Below, in pieces: positions 25,889 to 38,575 of a stretch of 64,000 bases of DNA. The first letter of the stretch is position 1. Each line of letters opens with the position of its first letter. Under the pieces are notes generated by a model. The model was not told where the DNA came from, searched no databases, and was given only the letters and a program-made list of their open reading frames with translations. Source of the stretch: Palleronia sp. THAF1 (GTDB lineage Bacteria; Pseudomonadota; Alphaproteobacteria; Rhodobacterales; Rhodobacteraceae); contig NZ_CP045420.1 in NCBI RefSeq assembly GCF_009363795.1, positions 663,001 to 727,000 on the forward strand, written 5' to 3'. Made by a program: the position numbers and the translations under genes.

Positions 25889-27351
25889 GGCTGAACCTCC
25901 AGAATGCCCGGCCCGGTCGCCGCAAGCCGTGCCAGCATCCCCTGCGCCGCCGCCATGCGATAGGCGCTGGAGGCGCGCATGTCCGACAGGGGCTGGAAAT
26001 CTTGCTCCAAGGCCGCCTGCGCCGCCGGAATGGCATCCGCAAGCGGTTGGCCGACCAGCGCGGCCTCGGCCTGTGTGGCACGTTTGGGCGTGCCTGCCAT
26101 GCCACCGAAGGCGATGCGGGCCTCTGTGACGATGCCGTCTTCCCGGGTGATATTGAAACACCCGCAGACGGCTGAGATGTCCTGATCGAAACGCTTGGAC
26201 AGCTTTTGGCAGATCAGCCGGTCGGGTTGGTGGGGAATACTGACGGCGGCGACAATCTCGCCCTTGCGCCGGTCCTGCTCGCCGTAGTCGATGAAGAAGT
26301 CTTCCAGCGGCATCTCCCGCGCGCCGTCCCGGTGCGCCAAGTGAAGCGTCGCGCCCAGCGCGATCAACGCGGGCGGACCGTCCCCGATGGGAGAGCCGTT
26401 GGCGATGTTGCCGCCGATGGTCGCGGCGTTGCGCACCTGGGTGGATCCGTAGCGACGGATCAGCTCGGCAAAGCTGGGGTGATGCGGCGCGATGGCCTTG
26501 CGCAGGGCGGATAGCGTGACGCCCGCGCCGATGCGGAACTGGGTGTCGCTCTCTTCGATCCGCTGAAGCTCCTCTACGCCGTTCAGGAAGCAGGCAGTGC
26601 CAAGGTCGCGCATCCCCTTGGTCACCCACAGCCCCACATCGGTTGCCCCCGCGATCAGCGTGGCGTCCGGGTGGTCGGCGTAGAAGGCGAGCAGGTCGTC
26701 CAGCGATGCAGGGCGGTAGGCGTCGCGCGTGCGGGTGGTGTTGCCGCGCATATCGGCGCCGGTGGCGGACAGCGGCGCGGTCTCGCCCCAGTCAGCAGCA
26801 ATTGGGGGCTCTGCCCCCGGCGCTGCCACGCCTCCCCCGCGGTATTTATCGAACGATGAAGGAAGGGGCGTGTCGCGCAGATGATCGGGGACCGGCGCGG
26901 TTTCGGCGACCCTGGCGGCACGGATGATGGGGGCATAGCCGGTACAGCGGCAGAGGTTGCCGGCAAGCTGGTCATCGTGATCCGTGGCCCCGTTCAGATG
27001 CGCGGCGGCCATTGTGGTGATAAACCCCGGCGTGCAGAAGCCGCACTGGCTGCCGTGATGTTCGACCATCGCGGCCTGAACCGGGTGCAGCGTCCCATCG
27101 GGGGCGGCGATGCCTTCCACCGTGCGGATCGCCTGACCATTGAGCTGGCCCATAAACAGGATGCAGGCATTCAGCGCGTGGGTGCCGCGCGCGTCGGTCA
27201 CCATGACAGAGCAGGCGCCGCAGTCGCCTTCGTTGCAGCCTTCCTTGGTGCCGGTCAGGCCTCGCACCTCGCGCAGCCAGTCGAGCAGCGTCGTGGTGGG
27301 AGCGACGTTGGCCTCTACCGGGTCTCCGTTCAGTCGGAACGTGACATGCAT
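25885..27351 (-). CDS. xdhA: Xanthine dehydrogenase iron-sulfur/FAD subunit XdhA, carrying an inserted repeat segment
   Basis: The protein has 488 aa from the ATG at 27351 ([15 protein letters not shown]). The N-terminal [2Fe-2S] domains carry [11 protein letters not shown] and CGFCTPG with NLCRCTGY. The FAD domain begins about residue 205 and contains [12 protein letters not shown] and [20 protein letters not shown]. It passes electrons from XdhB to NAD+. The interdomain linker at about residues 162-183 ([19 protein letters not shown]) is encoded by a family-1 palindromic repeat, in frame. This is the first gene of a nine-gene run and is divergent from dnaE. Confidence 0.92.
   Translation of the reverse strand: MHVTFRLNGDPVEANVAPTTTLLDWLREVRGLTGTKEGCNEGDCGACSVMVTDARGTHALNACILFMGQLNGQAIRTVEGIAAPDGTLHPVQAAMVEHHGSQCGFCTPGFITTMAAAHLNGATDHDDQLAGNLCRCTGYAPIIRAARVAETAPVPDHLRDTPLPSSFDKYRGGGVAAPGAEPPIAADWGETAPLSATGADMRGNTTRTRDAYRPASLDDLLAFYADHPDATLIAGATDVGLWVTKGMRDLGTACFLNGVEELQRIEESDTQFRIGAGVTLSALRKAIAPHHPSFAELIRRYGSTQVRNAATIGGNIANGSPIGDGPPALIALGATLHLAHRDGAREMPLEDFFIDYGEQDRRKGEIVAAVSIPHQPDRLICQKLSKRFDQDISAVCGCFNITREDGIVTEARIAFGGMAGTPKRATQAEAALVGQPLADAIPAAQAALEQDFQPLSDMRASSAYRMAAAQGMLARLAATGPGILEVQP
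26804..26866 (+). repeat. Family-1 palindromic repeat inside xdhA
   Basis: GGGGGCTCTGCCCCCGGCGC, then GCCTCCCCCGCGGTATTTAT and CGAACGATGAAGGAAGG follow the 11423-11484 element block by block: hairpin, short spacer, CCCCC, TATTT, GAACG-TGAAGG. The first hairpin is intact; the second is reduced. It sits in the linker between the iron-sulfur and FAD domains and is free of stops in the xdhA frame. Confidence 0.8.
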
Positions 27352-27489
27352 TTCGTGTATCCGCCGCGTTACTCTGGTCTCGGGCGGGCGGCACGGTCGA
27401 TGCGGCGTAGAGCATGCGGCCCACCGCGATGAAAGCGGGATGAGCGGCGGTTTGCAAGAGCAGGCCGCCGCGACGTTGCGCACCAACGG

Positions 27490-27498
27490 TTATGCACA
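27490..27498 (+). promoter_or_regulatory. DnaA box upstream of dnaE
   Basis: TTATGCACA matches the DnaA consensus TTATNCACA exactly, 46 bp before the dnaE start. One exact 9-mer could be chance; a second box lies upstream of nrdJ. Confidence 0.4.
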
Positions 27499-27544
27499 AC
27501 ATCCGGCCTTTCGTCGCTGGGCGTGACGCCATATCGTGCGGTCC

Positions 27545-31066
<3,522 letters not shown>

Positions 31067-31540
31067 GTGGACAGCCGCAAGCTGGAAATGACCGTTCTGA
31101 TGACGCCCGACATGGCCAATTTCTCGGGCAAGGTGCACGGCGGCGCGTTGCTGAACCTACTGGACCGCGTGGCGTTCTCCTGCGCGTCGCGGTTCTCTGG
31201 CAGCTACGCGGTCACGCTGTCGGTCGATCAGGTCGTCTTCCGCCAGCCAATCAACGTGGGAGAGCTTGTGACCTTCCGCGCCAGCGTCAACCAAGCGGGC
31301 CGCACCTCGATGGAGATCGGCATAAGGGTAGAGTCCGAGGCGATCCGCGAAGGCACCCGCCGTCACACCAACTCTTGCTACTTCACCATGGTCGCAGTGG
31401 ACGAGGACGGTCGCCCGAAGGAAGTGCCCCCCTTGCGTGTCCTGACCGAAGAAGAGGGGCGTCGCCAGCGTGCCGCCGAGACACGCAAAAAGCTGCGCAA
31501 GGCGTTTGAAAAAGAGATGGAGAAGGCTGCAGAGGGGTAG
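31067..31540 (+). CDS. Acyl-CoA thioesterase, hotdog fold (YciA/Acot type)
   Basis: The protein has 157 aa from the GTG that follows the dnaE TAG without a gap, so it is probably read by coupled re-initiation. The hotdog signature is MANFSGKVHGGALLNLLDRV with Asp/Asn catalytic candidates, then VTLSVDQVVFRQPINVGELV. It hydrolyses acyl-CoA to free acid and CoA. The C-terminus is a charged helix (ETRKKLRKAFEKEMEKAAEG). A nested hairpin overlaps its stop codon. Confidence 0.87.
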   Translation: MDSRKLEMTVLMTPDMANFSGKVHGGALLNLLDRVAFSCASRFSGSYAVTLSVDQVVFRQPINVGELVTFRASVNQAGRTSMEIGIRVESEAIREGTRRHTNSCYFTMVAVDEDGRPKEVPPLRVLTEEEGRRQRAAETRKKLRKAFEKEMEKAAEG

Positions 31541-31574
31541 CGTCGGATTTGCGTCCGACGTGAGGCCTACCCCT
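31533..31574 (+). repeat. Nested hairpin over the thioesterase stop codon
   Basis: The outer 8-bp stem is AGGGGTAG (31533-31540) with CTACCCCT (31567-31574). The inner 7-bp stem is CGTCGGA (31541-31547) with TCCGACG (31554-31560) around TTTGCG. TGAGGC remains unpaired on one side. No T-run follows, so it is not a classical intrinsic terminator. The layout (outer stem plus fixed inner core with one-sided bulge) resembles the small structured elements in the dead IS genes. Confidence 0.6.
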
Positions 31575-31659
31575 TCCGTTCAGTGCCTGTCGCCTCATGG
31601 GTGAGATGCGCGGCCTGCATCGAATGCTATTCTGCCGTCGTTGGAAGGAGGGTGCGTCG

Positions 31660-31965
31660 ATGAAATGTTTCCGTCTCTGCCTTGCTCTGTTGCTTTTTGT
31701 ACCGCAGGTCCACGCGTATTCGGGCGATGGATACAGGGTCTGTCGCCTCGATCCCAACGGTGACAATTTCCTGGCCCTGCGCGCAGGACCGGGGACGGGA
31801 TACCAGATGATCATGCAACTGCCGCCCGAAACAGTGGTCGAGAGCCGCGGATCCGCCACGAACGGCAAATGGCTGCCGGTCGTCGTCGAATACACTCCCC
31901 AACAAACGTATCTCAGGAACTTGCCGAACGGATACGTCTGGGGCGACTACCTCTGCCGTTTGTAA
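31660..31965 (+). CDS. Small secreted protein with bacterial SH3 domain
   Basis: The protein has 101 aa from the ATG at 31660, preceded by a strong AAGGAGG site. A signal peptide (MKCFRLCLALLLFVPQVHA) is followed by an SH3b-like domain: LDPNGDNFLALRAGPGTGYQ, then NGKWLPVV and GYVWGDYLC. Such domains bind cell-wall or protein ligands outside the cytoplasm. It stands alone, convergent with slyX. Confidence 0.72.
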   Translation: MKCFRLCLALLLFVPQVHAYSGDGYRVCRLDPNGDNFLALRAGPGTGYQMIMQLPPETVVESRGSATNGKWLPVVVEYTPQQTYLRNLPNGYVWGDYLCRL

Positions 31966-31968
31966 TTT

Positions 31969-32172
31969 CTACCAATGCGGCGGACGTTCGTCCCCGATGA
32001 ACACGCCGCCGTCGCTTTCGCCGTTCTCTCTTGCGCGCTTCATCAGTAACGCCACCTGCGCTTCCAGCCGCTCTATGGCCTTCGCCTGTGCGGTCACCAC
32101 ATCCGACAGGTCGTCGTTGGCGCGGATCAGATGCGCCAGCTTTTCCTCGATCGCGTCCATCGTGTTCCCCAT
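31969..32172 (-). CDS. slyX: SlyX family protein
   Basis: The protein has up to 67 aa from the ATG at 32172; an ATG at 32160 (MDAIEEKLAHLI) is an alternative start with GGGGAA just before it. It is almost entirely one coiled-coil helix (EEKLAHLIRANDDLSDVV, AIERLEAQVALLMKR) and ends with ERPPHW, the aromatic proline-rich tail of the SlyX family. The molecular role is unknown. It is divergent from hisS. Confidence 0.78.
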   Translation of the reverse strand: MGNTMDAIEEKLAHLIRANDDLSDVVTAQAKAIERLEAQVALLMKRARENGESDGGVFIGDERPPHW

Positions 32173-32223
32173 TCTTGAAGCGCCGATGTATGTGGCCTAG
32201 ACGGGCGGCGAAAGGGACATCCC

Positions 32224-33690
32224 ATGGCCAAAGTCAAGAAACAGCCTCGCCCCAAGGCGCAGACGCCCAAAGGCTTCCGCGATTATTTCGGAGCAGAGGT
32301 GACCCGTCGGCAGGAAATGCTGGCGACCATCGCGCGCATCTATCACCTGTACGGTTTCGACGCGCTGGAAACGAGCGCGGTCGAGACGGTTGAGGCGCTG
32401 GGCAAGTTCCTGCCCGACGTGGACCGCCCGAACGAGGGCGTGTTCGCCTGGGAAGAAGACGGCGACTGGCTGGCGCTACGCTACGACCAGACGGCGCCGC
32501 TGGCCCGCGTCGCGGCGCAGTATCGCAACGACCTGCCGTCGCCCTACCGCCGCTACACGATGGGGCCGGTCTGGCGGAACGAAAAGCCCGGTCCGGGGCG
32601 ATTCCGGCAGTTCTATCAATGCGATGCCGATACGGTGGGATCGGCGTCCATGGCTGCCGACGCGGAAATCTGCGCGATGCTGTCCGACGTGTTCGAGGCG
32701 CTGGGCCTTGGCGGCGACTACGTGATCCGCGTGAACAATCGCAAGGTTCTGAACGGCGTGATGGAAGTTGCAGGTATTGGCGGACCGGAACACGAGGCTG
32801 AACGCGGTATCGTCCTGCGCGCCATCGACAAGCTGGACCGCCTCGGCGAAGACGGCGTGAGGGCGCTGCTGGGCGAGGGCCGTAAGGATGAGAGCGGGGA
32901 CTTCACGAAGGGGGCGGGGCTGTCGTCAGGGCAAGCCGATGTCATCGTCGGCTTCACCGGCGCGCGTCGTGATACAGGGGCCGCGACCTTGGAACGCCTG
33001 CGCGAGTTGGTGGGCGAAAGTCAGATCGGCACCGAAGGCATCGACGAACTGTCTCAGATCGCCGGCCTCCTTTCCGCCCAAGGCTACGGCCCCGACCGCA
33101 TCGTCATCGACCCCTCCGTCGTGCGCGGACTCGGCTACTATACCGGCCCGGTCTATGAAGCGGAGCTGACCTTTGAAATCCAAGACGAAAAGGGCCGCCC
33201 ACGTCAGTTCGGTTCTGTCGCCGGGGGTGGGCGCTACGATGATCTTGTGAAGCGCTTTACCGGGCAGGAAGTCCCGGCCACTGGCGTATCCATCGGGGTG
33301 GACCGGCTGCTCGCGGCGCTCGATGCGAAGGGGCGATTTGTGCAAGGCGCCGCAGGCCCCGTCGTCGTCACCGTCATGGATAAGACGCGCCTCGCCGACT
33401 ATCAGGCGATGGTCGCGGATTTGAGGAAATCGAACATTCGCGCCGAACTTTACCTTGGGAATCCCAAGAATTTCGGCAATCAGTTGAAGTATTGTGACAA
33501 ACGCAACGCGCCCTTTGCGGTCATCCAAGGCGAGGATGAGGCCGCGCGCGGTGTCGTTCAGGTCAAGGATCTGAAACTTGGCGCGAAATTGGCCCAAGAG
33601 CTGACGCATGAGGAATGGCGCGATCAGCCCGCACAGTTCGAGGTTGCCGTCGAAAACCTCGCCTCCGAGCTGGCGAAGCGCCTGACATGA
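32224..33690 (+). CDS. hisS: Histidyl-tRNA synthetase
   Basis: This 488-aa class II synthetase shows [12 protein letters not shown] at the N-terminus, motif 2 ([20 protein letters not shown]), the histidine-binding [14 protein letters not shown] near residue 300, GGRYDDLV and motif 3 ([15 protein letters not shown]). A C-terminal anticodon-binding domain follows. It charges tRNA-His. The stop overlaps the hisZ start by ATGA (33687-33690). Confidence 0.96.
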   Translation: MAKVKKQPRPKAQTPKGFRDYFGAEVTRRQEMLATIARIYHLYGFDALETSAVETVEALGKFLPDVDRPNEGVFAWEEDGDWLALRYDQTAPLARVAAQYRNDLPSPYRRYTMGPVWRNEKPGPGRFRQFYQCDADTVGSASMAADAEICAMLSDVFEALGLGGDYVIRVNNRKVLNGVMEVAGIGGPEHEAERGIVLRAIDKLDRLGEDGVRALLGEGRKDESGDFTKGAGLSSGQADVIVGFTGARRDTGAATLERLRELVGESQIGTEGIDELSQIAGLLSAQGYGPDRIVIDPSVVRGLGYYTGPVYEAELTFEIQDEKGRPRQFGSVAGGGRYDDLVKRFTGQEVPATGVSIGVDRLLAALDAKGRFVQGAAGPVVVTVMDKTRLADYQAMVADLRKSNIRAELYLGNPKNFGNQLKYCDKRNAPFAVIQGEDEAARGVVQVKDLKLGAKLAQELTHEEWRDQPAQFEVAVENLASELAKRLT

Positions 33691-34760
33691 CCCGCGCCGC
33701 CGAGCGGGCAGAGGCCGCGCGATTCCTGCAGGACTTCGTGAACGCGGGCGCGCAGCCCGTCGAGACGGCGATCCTGCAACCCGCCGAAACCCTGCTGGAC
33801 CTGTATGGCGAGGACATCCGCGCCCGCGCCTTCACCACCACAGGCCCAGAGGGCGAAGCCATGCTGCGCCCTGATTTCACCGTTCCGGTCGTGCAGATGC
33901 ACATGGCGGAAGGCGGCGATCCTGCGCGGTATTGCTATTCGGGCGAGGTTTTCCGCCGCCAGCCCGCCGACGCTGAGCGGGCCGCGGAATATGTGCAGGT
34001 CGGGTTCGAGCTGTTCGGAGCCGATCCCGCGGGCGCGGACGCCGAGTGCTTCGCCCTGTTCCACCGCCTGCTCGCGCCTCTCAACCTGCGCGTCCACACC
34101 GGCGACATCGGTATCCTGACGGCGGCGGTGCGCGGCTTGAATACGACCGACGCGCGCAAGACCGCGTTGCTACGCCACGTCTGGCGGCCCCGTCGCTTCC
34201 GCGCGCTGCTCGACCGGTTCGCCGGGCGCGGCGTAGCCTCATCCAGTCGAAAGGCGCTGCTTGGAACAGCCGATCCCTTCGCCGACGCAGGCCCAGAGAT
34301 CGGCCTGCGCACCCGCGCCGACGTCGAGGCGCGTATCGAAACCCTGCGCGCCGACGCCGACACGCCGCCGATTTCGACCGGCGAGCTGGAGCTAATCGAC
34401 GACCTGCTCGCCATGCGCGAACCCAGCGACGCGGCACTGGCACACCTGCGCGACCTCTCTGTCGATCTGCCCGCCATCGCCCCTGCGGTAGACGGTCTTG
34501 CCCGCCGTCTCGACGCCCTGAATGCATCGGGTATCGCCCCGGCTTCGTTGCCGTTCGAGGCGTCGCATGGCCGGGCGACGATGGAATATTACGACGGCTT
34601 CGTCTTCTCCTTCTGCGCACCGTCGCGGCCCGACCTGCCGCCCGTCGCCACCGGCGGCCGCTACGACGCGCTGACCCGCGTGTTGGGGCAGGGGCGCGCG
34701 ACACCGGCCGTCGGCGGCGTCATCCGCCCGGCCCTGACGCTGGAGGTCGCGCAATGCTGA
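33687..34760 (+). CDS. hisZ: ATP phosphoribosyltransferase regulatory subunit HisZ
   Basis: The 357-aa protein resembles the catalytic core of histidyl-tRNA synthetase without charging activity: [52 protein letters not shown] and [12 protein letters not shown]. HisZ pairs with short-form HisG to make the active, histidine-sensitive first enzyme of histidine synthesis. It overlaps hisS by 4 nt and hisG by 7 nt. Confidence 0.92.
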   Translation: MTRAAERAEAARFLQDFVNAGAQPVETAILQPAETLLDLYGEDIRARAFTTTGPEGEAMLRPDFTVPVVQMHMAEGGDPARYCYSGEVFRRQPADAERAAEYVQVGFELFGADPAGADAECFALFHRLLAPLNLRVHTGDIGILTAAVRGLNTTDARKTALLRHVWRPRRFRALLDRFAGRGVASSSRKALLGTADPFADAGPEIGLRTRADVEARIETLRADADTPPISTGELELIDDLLAMREPSDAALAHLRDLSVDLPAIAPAVDGLARRLDALNASGIAPASLPFEASHGRATMEYYDGFVFSFCAPSRPDLPPVATGGRYDALTRVLGQGRATPAVGGVIRPALTLEVAQC

Positions 34761-35443
34761 AGATCGGCGTGCCGTCCAAGGGGCGGCTGATGGAAAAGAC
34801 CTTCGATTGGTTCGGCGCACGCGGTCTGACCATGCAGAAAGGCGCGAACGACCGTGAATACGCGGGCCATGTGGAAGGGGCAGAGGATGTCTCTCTGGTG
34901 CTGCTCTCCGCCGGTGAAATCCCGCGCGAACTGGCGGCGGGGCGCATCCACTTGGGCGTCACCGGCTCTGACCTCGTGCGCGAAAAGCTGGCCTCATGGG
35001 ATGCGCGCGTCGAGGAACTGGCGCATATGGGCTTCGGGCACGCGGATCTGGTCATCGCCGTGCCGCGCTTCTGGGTCGATGTGGACACGCTTGACGATCT
35101 GGACGCGGCGGCGGCGGCGTTCCGGCGGCGGCACGGGTTCCGTCTGCGGATCGCCACCAAGTACCACCGCCTGATCCGCGAATACCTGACCTACCACGGC
35201 GTTGCCGATTACCAGTTGATCGACAGTCAGGGCGCGACCGAGGGCACCGTGCGCAATGAAACGGCAGAGGCCATCGCCGACATAACCTCGACCGGCGACA
35301 CGTTGCGCGCGAACCATTTGAAGATGCTGTCCGACGGTCCGGTCCATTCCAGCCAAGCGATCCTGTTCCGGTCGCGCGGTGCCGATTGGTCGAACGGCGC
35401 ACGCGAACGGCTGGCTGCGCTGACGGCGCAACTGGGTATTTAG
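34754..35443 (+). CDS. hisG: ATP phosphoribosyltransferase, short form
   Basis: This 229-aa protein starts [20 protein letters not shown]. The length is that of the short HisG lacking the C-terminal regulatory domain, so it needs HisZ, encoded immediately upstream with a 7-nt overlap. GVTGSDLVREK near residue 75 and SQGATEGTVRNETAEAIADI near 160 are the PRPP-binding region. It joins ATP and PRPP to start histidine biosynthesis. It overlaps the stop of the convergent DUF1489 gene by 4 nt. Confidence 0.95.
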   Translation: MLKIGVPSKGRLMEKTFDWFGARGLTMQKGANDREYAGHVEGAEDVSLVLLSAGEIPRELAAGRIHLGVTGSDLVREKLASWDARVEELAHMGFGHADLVIAVPRFWVDVDTLDDLDAAAAAFRRRHGFRLRIATKYHRLIREYLTYHGVADYQLIDSQGATEGTVRNETAEAIADITSTGDTLRANHLKMLSDGPVHSSQAILFRSRGADWSNGARERLAALTAQLGI

Positions 35444-35871
35444 CGGACGCCCAGTTCCGACAAGGCGGCGCGCAGCTCTTCCGGCAGATCGCTTTCGCCG
35501 GATTTGCCCGCACGGATGTCGGCGGGGGCATCTTCTGGGTTCAAGTAGCGCCAGCCTTGGAACGGGCGGCGCTGCGCGTTCTCCACACGGATGATCTCTG
35601 GTTCCAGAAAGATCGCGCAGCGACGGATGCCGTCGGTGCCGATCATCTCTTCGAACGCGGTAATCTGTTGGCGCGCCTGGATCGCTCCGGCGATGACCCA
35701 ATAGATCGACCCTCCTGTTTTCAAGATCTCATCGGCACGTTTCGGCCACATCCGGGTCAGATGATAATAACGCCCGTCGCGCCGCTGGTCGGACCGATGG
35801 GTCTGCCAGCCCTGCATCTGCTCGACCGATGCGCTGCCGACCGAAAGCTTGATAAGGTGGACCCCAGCCAT
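35440..35871 (-). CDS. DUF1489 family protein
   Basis: The protein has 143 aa from the ATG at 35871 (MAGVHLIKLSVGSASVEQM). DGRYYHLTRMWPKRADEIL and GGSIYWVIAGAIQARQQI match my recollection of the alphaproteobacterial DUF1489 family, which has no assigned function. No signal peptide or membrane segment is seen. It is convergent with hisG (4-nt overlap) and divergent from nrdJ. Confidence 0.75.
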   Translation of the reverse strand: MAGVHLIKLSVGSASVEQMQGWQTHRSDQRRDGRYYHLTRMWPKRADEILKTGGSIYWVIAGAIQARQQITAFEEMIGTDGIRRCAIFLEPEIIRVENAQRRPFQGWRYLNPEDAPADIRAGKSGESDLPEELRAALSELGVR

Positions 35872-35887
35872 TGTATTCTCCACAGTG

Positions 35888-35896
35888 TTATCCACA
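35888..35896 (+). promoter_or_regulatory. DnaA box upstream of nrdJ
   Basis: TTATCCACA is a perfect DnaA box about 100 bp upstream of the nrdJ start in the intergenic region shared with DUF1489. DnaA control of ribonucleotide reductase genes is established in E. coli; transfer to nrdJ here is inference. Confidence 0.45.
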
Positions 35897-35917
35897 ATCG
35901 GTACGAGTCGCCACGCC

Positions 35918-35936
35918 ACACCCCATATATATGTTT
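35918..35936 (+). promoter_or_regulatory. AT-rich palindrome upstream of nrdJ, possible NrdR-type site
   Basis: The segment ACACCCCATATATATGTTT is centred on the perfect palindrome CATATATATG (35924-35933), 62 bp before nrdJ. NrdR boxes have an AT-rich TATAT core between ACA/TGT arms and usually come in pairs; only one clear box is seen here. Confidence 0.3.
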
Positions 35937-35995
35937 CGACCCGAACCTGCCATGCGGCGTAGGCACAGCCTGCGCCCCCGAACCAAAGAGACGCC

Positions 35996-38278
35996 ATGAC
36001 CCGTTTCGCCGCCCCCATCGCCGAACAGATCTGGGATATGAAGTACCGTCTGAAAGATGCGGACGGCGTGGCGATCGATCAGACCGTGGAAGACACGTGG
36101 CGCCGCATCGCCCGCGCCATCGCGGCGGTAGAGAACGACCCAAGCGATTGGGAAGACACGTTCTATGCCGCCTTGCAGGATTTCAAGTTCCTGCCAGCGG
36201 GCCGCATCACGGCGGGCGCGGGCACCGACCGCAGCGTGACCCTGTTCAACTGCTTCGTGATGGGAACGGTGCCGGATTCCATGTCCGGCATCTTCGAGCA
36301 TCTGCGCGAAGCGGCGCTGACCATGCAGCAGGGCGGGGGGATCGGTTATGATTTCTCGACAATCCGCCCAAAGGGCGCGCCCGTGTCTGGCGTCGCCTCG
36401 GATGCCAGCGGGCCGGTCAGCTTCATGGATGTGTGGGATGCCATGTGCCGCACCATCATATCGGCTGGCGCGCGGCGTGGTGCGATGATGGGCACGATGC
36501 GCTGCGATCACCCGGACATCGAGGATTTCATCGCCGCCAAGGCCGACCCCGCCCGCCTGCGGAATTTCAACATGAGCGTTCTGGTCACCGACCCGTTCAT
36601 GGAGGCGGTGAAAGCCGATGGCCCATGGGATCTGCGCTTTGGCGGCCGCGTCCACCGCACGATCCGCGCGCGCGACTTGTGGGACGCGATCATGCGCGCC
36701 ACCTACGACTACGCCGAGCCGGGCGTGATCTTCATCGACCGCATCAATCAGATGAACAACCTTGCCTATGCCGAGGAAATCGCGGCCACCAACCCCTGCG
36801 GTGAGCAACCCCTGCCGCCCTACGGCGCCTGCCTTCTGGGCTCGATCAACCTCGCGCGACTGGTGCAGGACGCGTTCGAGCCCGGCGCCGCGCTGGACCT
36901 TGATGCGCTTGACGATCTGGTCGGCACAGCGATCCGGATGATGGACAACGTGGTCGACGCCTCTCGCTTTCCGCTAGAGGCGCAGGCGCAGGAAGCCGCC
37001 GCCAAGCGTCGCATCGGTCTGGGCGTCACCGGTCTGGCCGATGCACTGGCGATGGTGGGCCTGCGCTACGGATCCGACGACGCGGCGCGTCTGACGCGCG
37101 ATTGGCTGAAGCGCATCGCCCGCGCCGCCTACCTGACGTCGGCGCATCTGGCGGCAGAGAAGGGCGCCTTCCCGCTTTACGACGAAGATGCCTTCCTCGC
37201 GTCCGACATGATGGAGGCGATGGACGACGACGTGCGCGACGCCGTTGCGCGCCACGGCATCCGCAATGCGCTGCTGACCTCCATCGCGCCCACCGGCACG
37301 ATCAGCCTCTATGCGGGCAATGTCTCGTCGGGGATCGAGCCTGTCTTCGCCCACAGCTACACCCGCAAGGTGCTGCAGAAAGACGGCACGCGGACCGAGG
37401 AAGAAGTCATCGACTACGCCGTGCAGGTCTGGCGCGACAAGCATGGAGACGTGGATCTGCCGGATCACTTCGTCTCGGCCCAGACGCTTGACCCGCTAGA
37501 GCATGTGGCCATGCAGGCCGCGGCGCAGGAATGGGTGGACTCCTCGATCTCGAAGACGATCAACGTGCCAGAGGATATCGACTTCGAGGCGTTCAAGGAC
37601 GTGTATCTGGAGGCCTACGAATCAGGCTGCAAGGGCTGCACGACCTATCGCCCGAACCCGGTGACGGGCAGCGTTCTGGAAGTGGCTGCCAATCAGCCCG
37701 ATACAACAGGAGAAGCTCCCGATGAACGCCATTGGCGGGAAGACGCGGACATCATTCACCTGTCCGAGCCCCTAGACCGTCCCCACACACTGGAAGGCCG
37801 AACCTACAAGCTGAAATGGCCCGGCTCGGCCCATGCCATCTACATCACCATCAACGATCTGGTGCAGGCCGGTCACCGCCGCCCGTTCGAGATTTTCGTG
37901 AACTCCAAGAACATGGAGCATTTCGCCTGGACCGTCGCGCTGACCCGCATGATCTCGGCTGTCTTCCGGCGCGGGGGAGACGTGTCCTTCGTGGTTGAAG
38001 AGCTGAAAGCCGTCTTCGACCCCCGCGGCGGCGCGTGGATCGAAGGCAAATACATCCCCTCGATCCTCGCCGCCATCGGAGGCGTCATCGAACGCCACCT
38101 GATCGACACCGGCTTCATCGCCGGGGAAGGCATGGGTCTGAAATCCGACCCCAGCGCGCAAGTCGCGGTAGTGGGTAACAGCGCCAAGGCCTGTCCGAAC
38201 TGTGGCTCCTTCGAGGTGCGGATGGTCGAAGGCTGCATGACGTGTTTGTCATGTGGTCATTCGAAGTGTTCCGGGTAA
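35996..38278 (+). CDS. nrdJ: Adenosylcobalamin-dependent (class II) ribonucleotide reductase
   Basis: The 760-aa protein carries the reductase barrel: first active-site Cys in TLFNCFVMG (Cys86), GGGIGYDFSTIRPKGAPV, the NPCGE motif (Asn266, Cys268, Glu270), and TSIAPTGTISLYAGNVSSGI. The C-terminal tail CPNCGSFEVRMVEGCMTCLSCGHSKC bears the redox-active cysteines, listed here as pairs CPNC, CMTC, LSC and SKC. It makes deoxyribonucleotides and needs B12 but not oxygen. The ATG at 35996 directly follows an AGAG stretch. An IS remnant lies 300 bp downstream. Confidence 0.95.
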   Translation: MTRFAAPIAEQIWDMKYRLKDADGVAIDQTVEDTWRRIARAIAAVENDPSDWEDTFYAALQDFKFLPAGRITAGAGTDRSVTLFNCFVMGTVPDSMSGIFEHLREAALTMQQGGGIGYDFSTIRPKGAPVSGVASDASGPVSFMDVWDAMCRTIISAGARRGAMMGTMRCDHPDIEDFIAAKADPARLRNFNMSVLVTDPFMEAVKADGPWDLRFGGRVHRTIRARDLWDAIMRATYDYAEPGVIFIDRINQMNNLAYAEEIAATNPCGEQPLPPYGACLLGSINLARLVQDAFEPGAALDLDALDDLVGTAIRMMDNVVDASRFPLEAQAQEAAAKRRIGLGVTGLADALAMVGLRYGSDDAARLTRDWLKRIARAAYLTSAHLAAEKGAFPLYDEDAFLASDMMEAMDDDVRDAVARHGIRNALLTSIAPTGTISLYAGNVSSGIEPVFAHSYTRKVLQKDGTRTEEEVIDYAVQVWRDKHGDVDLPDHFVSAQTLDPLEHVAMQAAAQEWVDSSISKTINVPEDIDFEAFKDVYLEAYESGCKGCTTYRPNPVTGSVLEVAANQPDTTGEAPDERHWREDADIIHLSEPLDRPHTLEGRTYKLKWPGSAHAIYITINDLVQAGHRRPFEIFVNSKNMEHFAWTVALTRMISAVFRRGGDVSFVVEELKAVFDPRGGAWIEGKYIPSILAAIGGVIERHLIDTGFIAGEGMGLKSDPSAQVAVVGNSAKACPNCGSFEVRMVEGCMTCLSCGHSKCSG

Positions 38279-38575
38279 CAGCGTTAGTCCAGATGTCGGT
38301 GAAACGACCATCAAAACTTGTCCACTGGACCCGTTTTTTTGACCATTTGACCACCAAATCGTGTCCATTCTCTCTGTTGGCCAATGAGATCGCGGTCTAA
38401 TAAGTCATGCTCTCGATCACAGCACGTGTTTGGTCTCCTTCAGGTAGTGCAACTGCTTCCATTGCGGCCTGTAAAATAAGGCGGGTCTTCGACCAGCCGA
38501 GACTTGGGTGCGCAATTGCAGCACGCAAAGGCGGGAGCGATGTCCGCGGTGAGGCGAAATTCGCCGGAATTTTCA
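38279..38575. other. Intergenic region between nrdJ and the IS remnant
   Basis: The first 110 bases are AT-richer than the surroundings and hold a T-run (TTTTTTT) at about 38334-38340, preceded by a 4-bp stem GTCC/GGAC; it could be a weak nrdJ terminator. The rest, read on the minus strand from the IS edge to the stop at 38397-38399, is open and may be the end of an interrupted small gene (see 38397-39611). Confidence 0.4.

Noticed and set aside
34046-34753. A frame upstream of hisG in the same register, open from 34046
   Set aside because: It overlaps hisZ in another frame. HisG proteins start at [10 protein letters not shown], and 229 aa is the normal short-form length.
38318-38341. Strong intrinsic terminator after nrdJ
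   Set aside because: The T7 run is present, but the stem before it is only 4 bp (GTCC/GGAC) with a 3-base loop, too weak to call as a terminator on its own.
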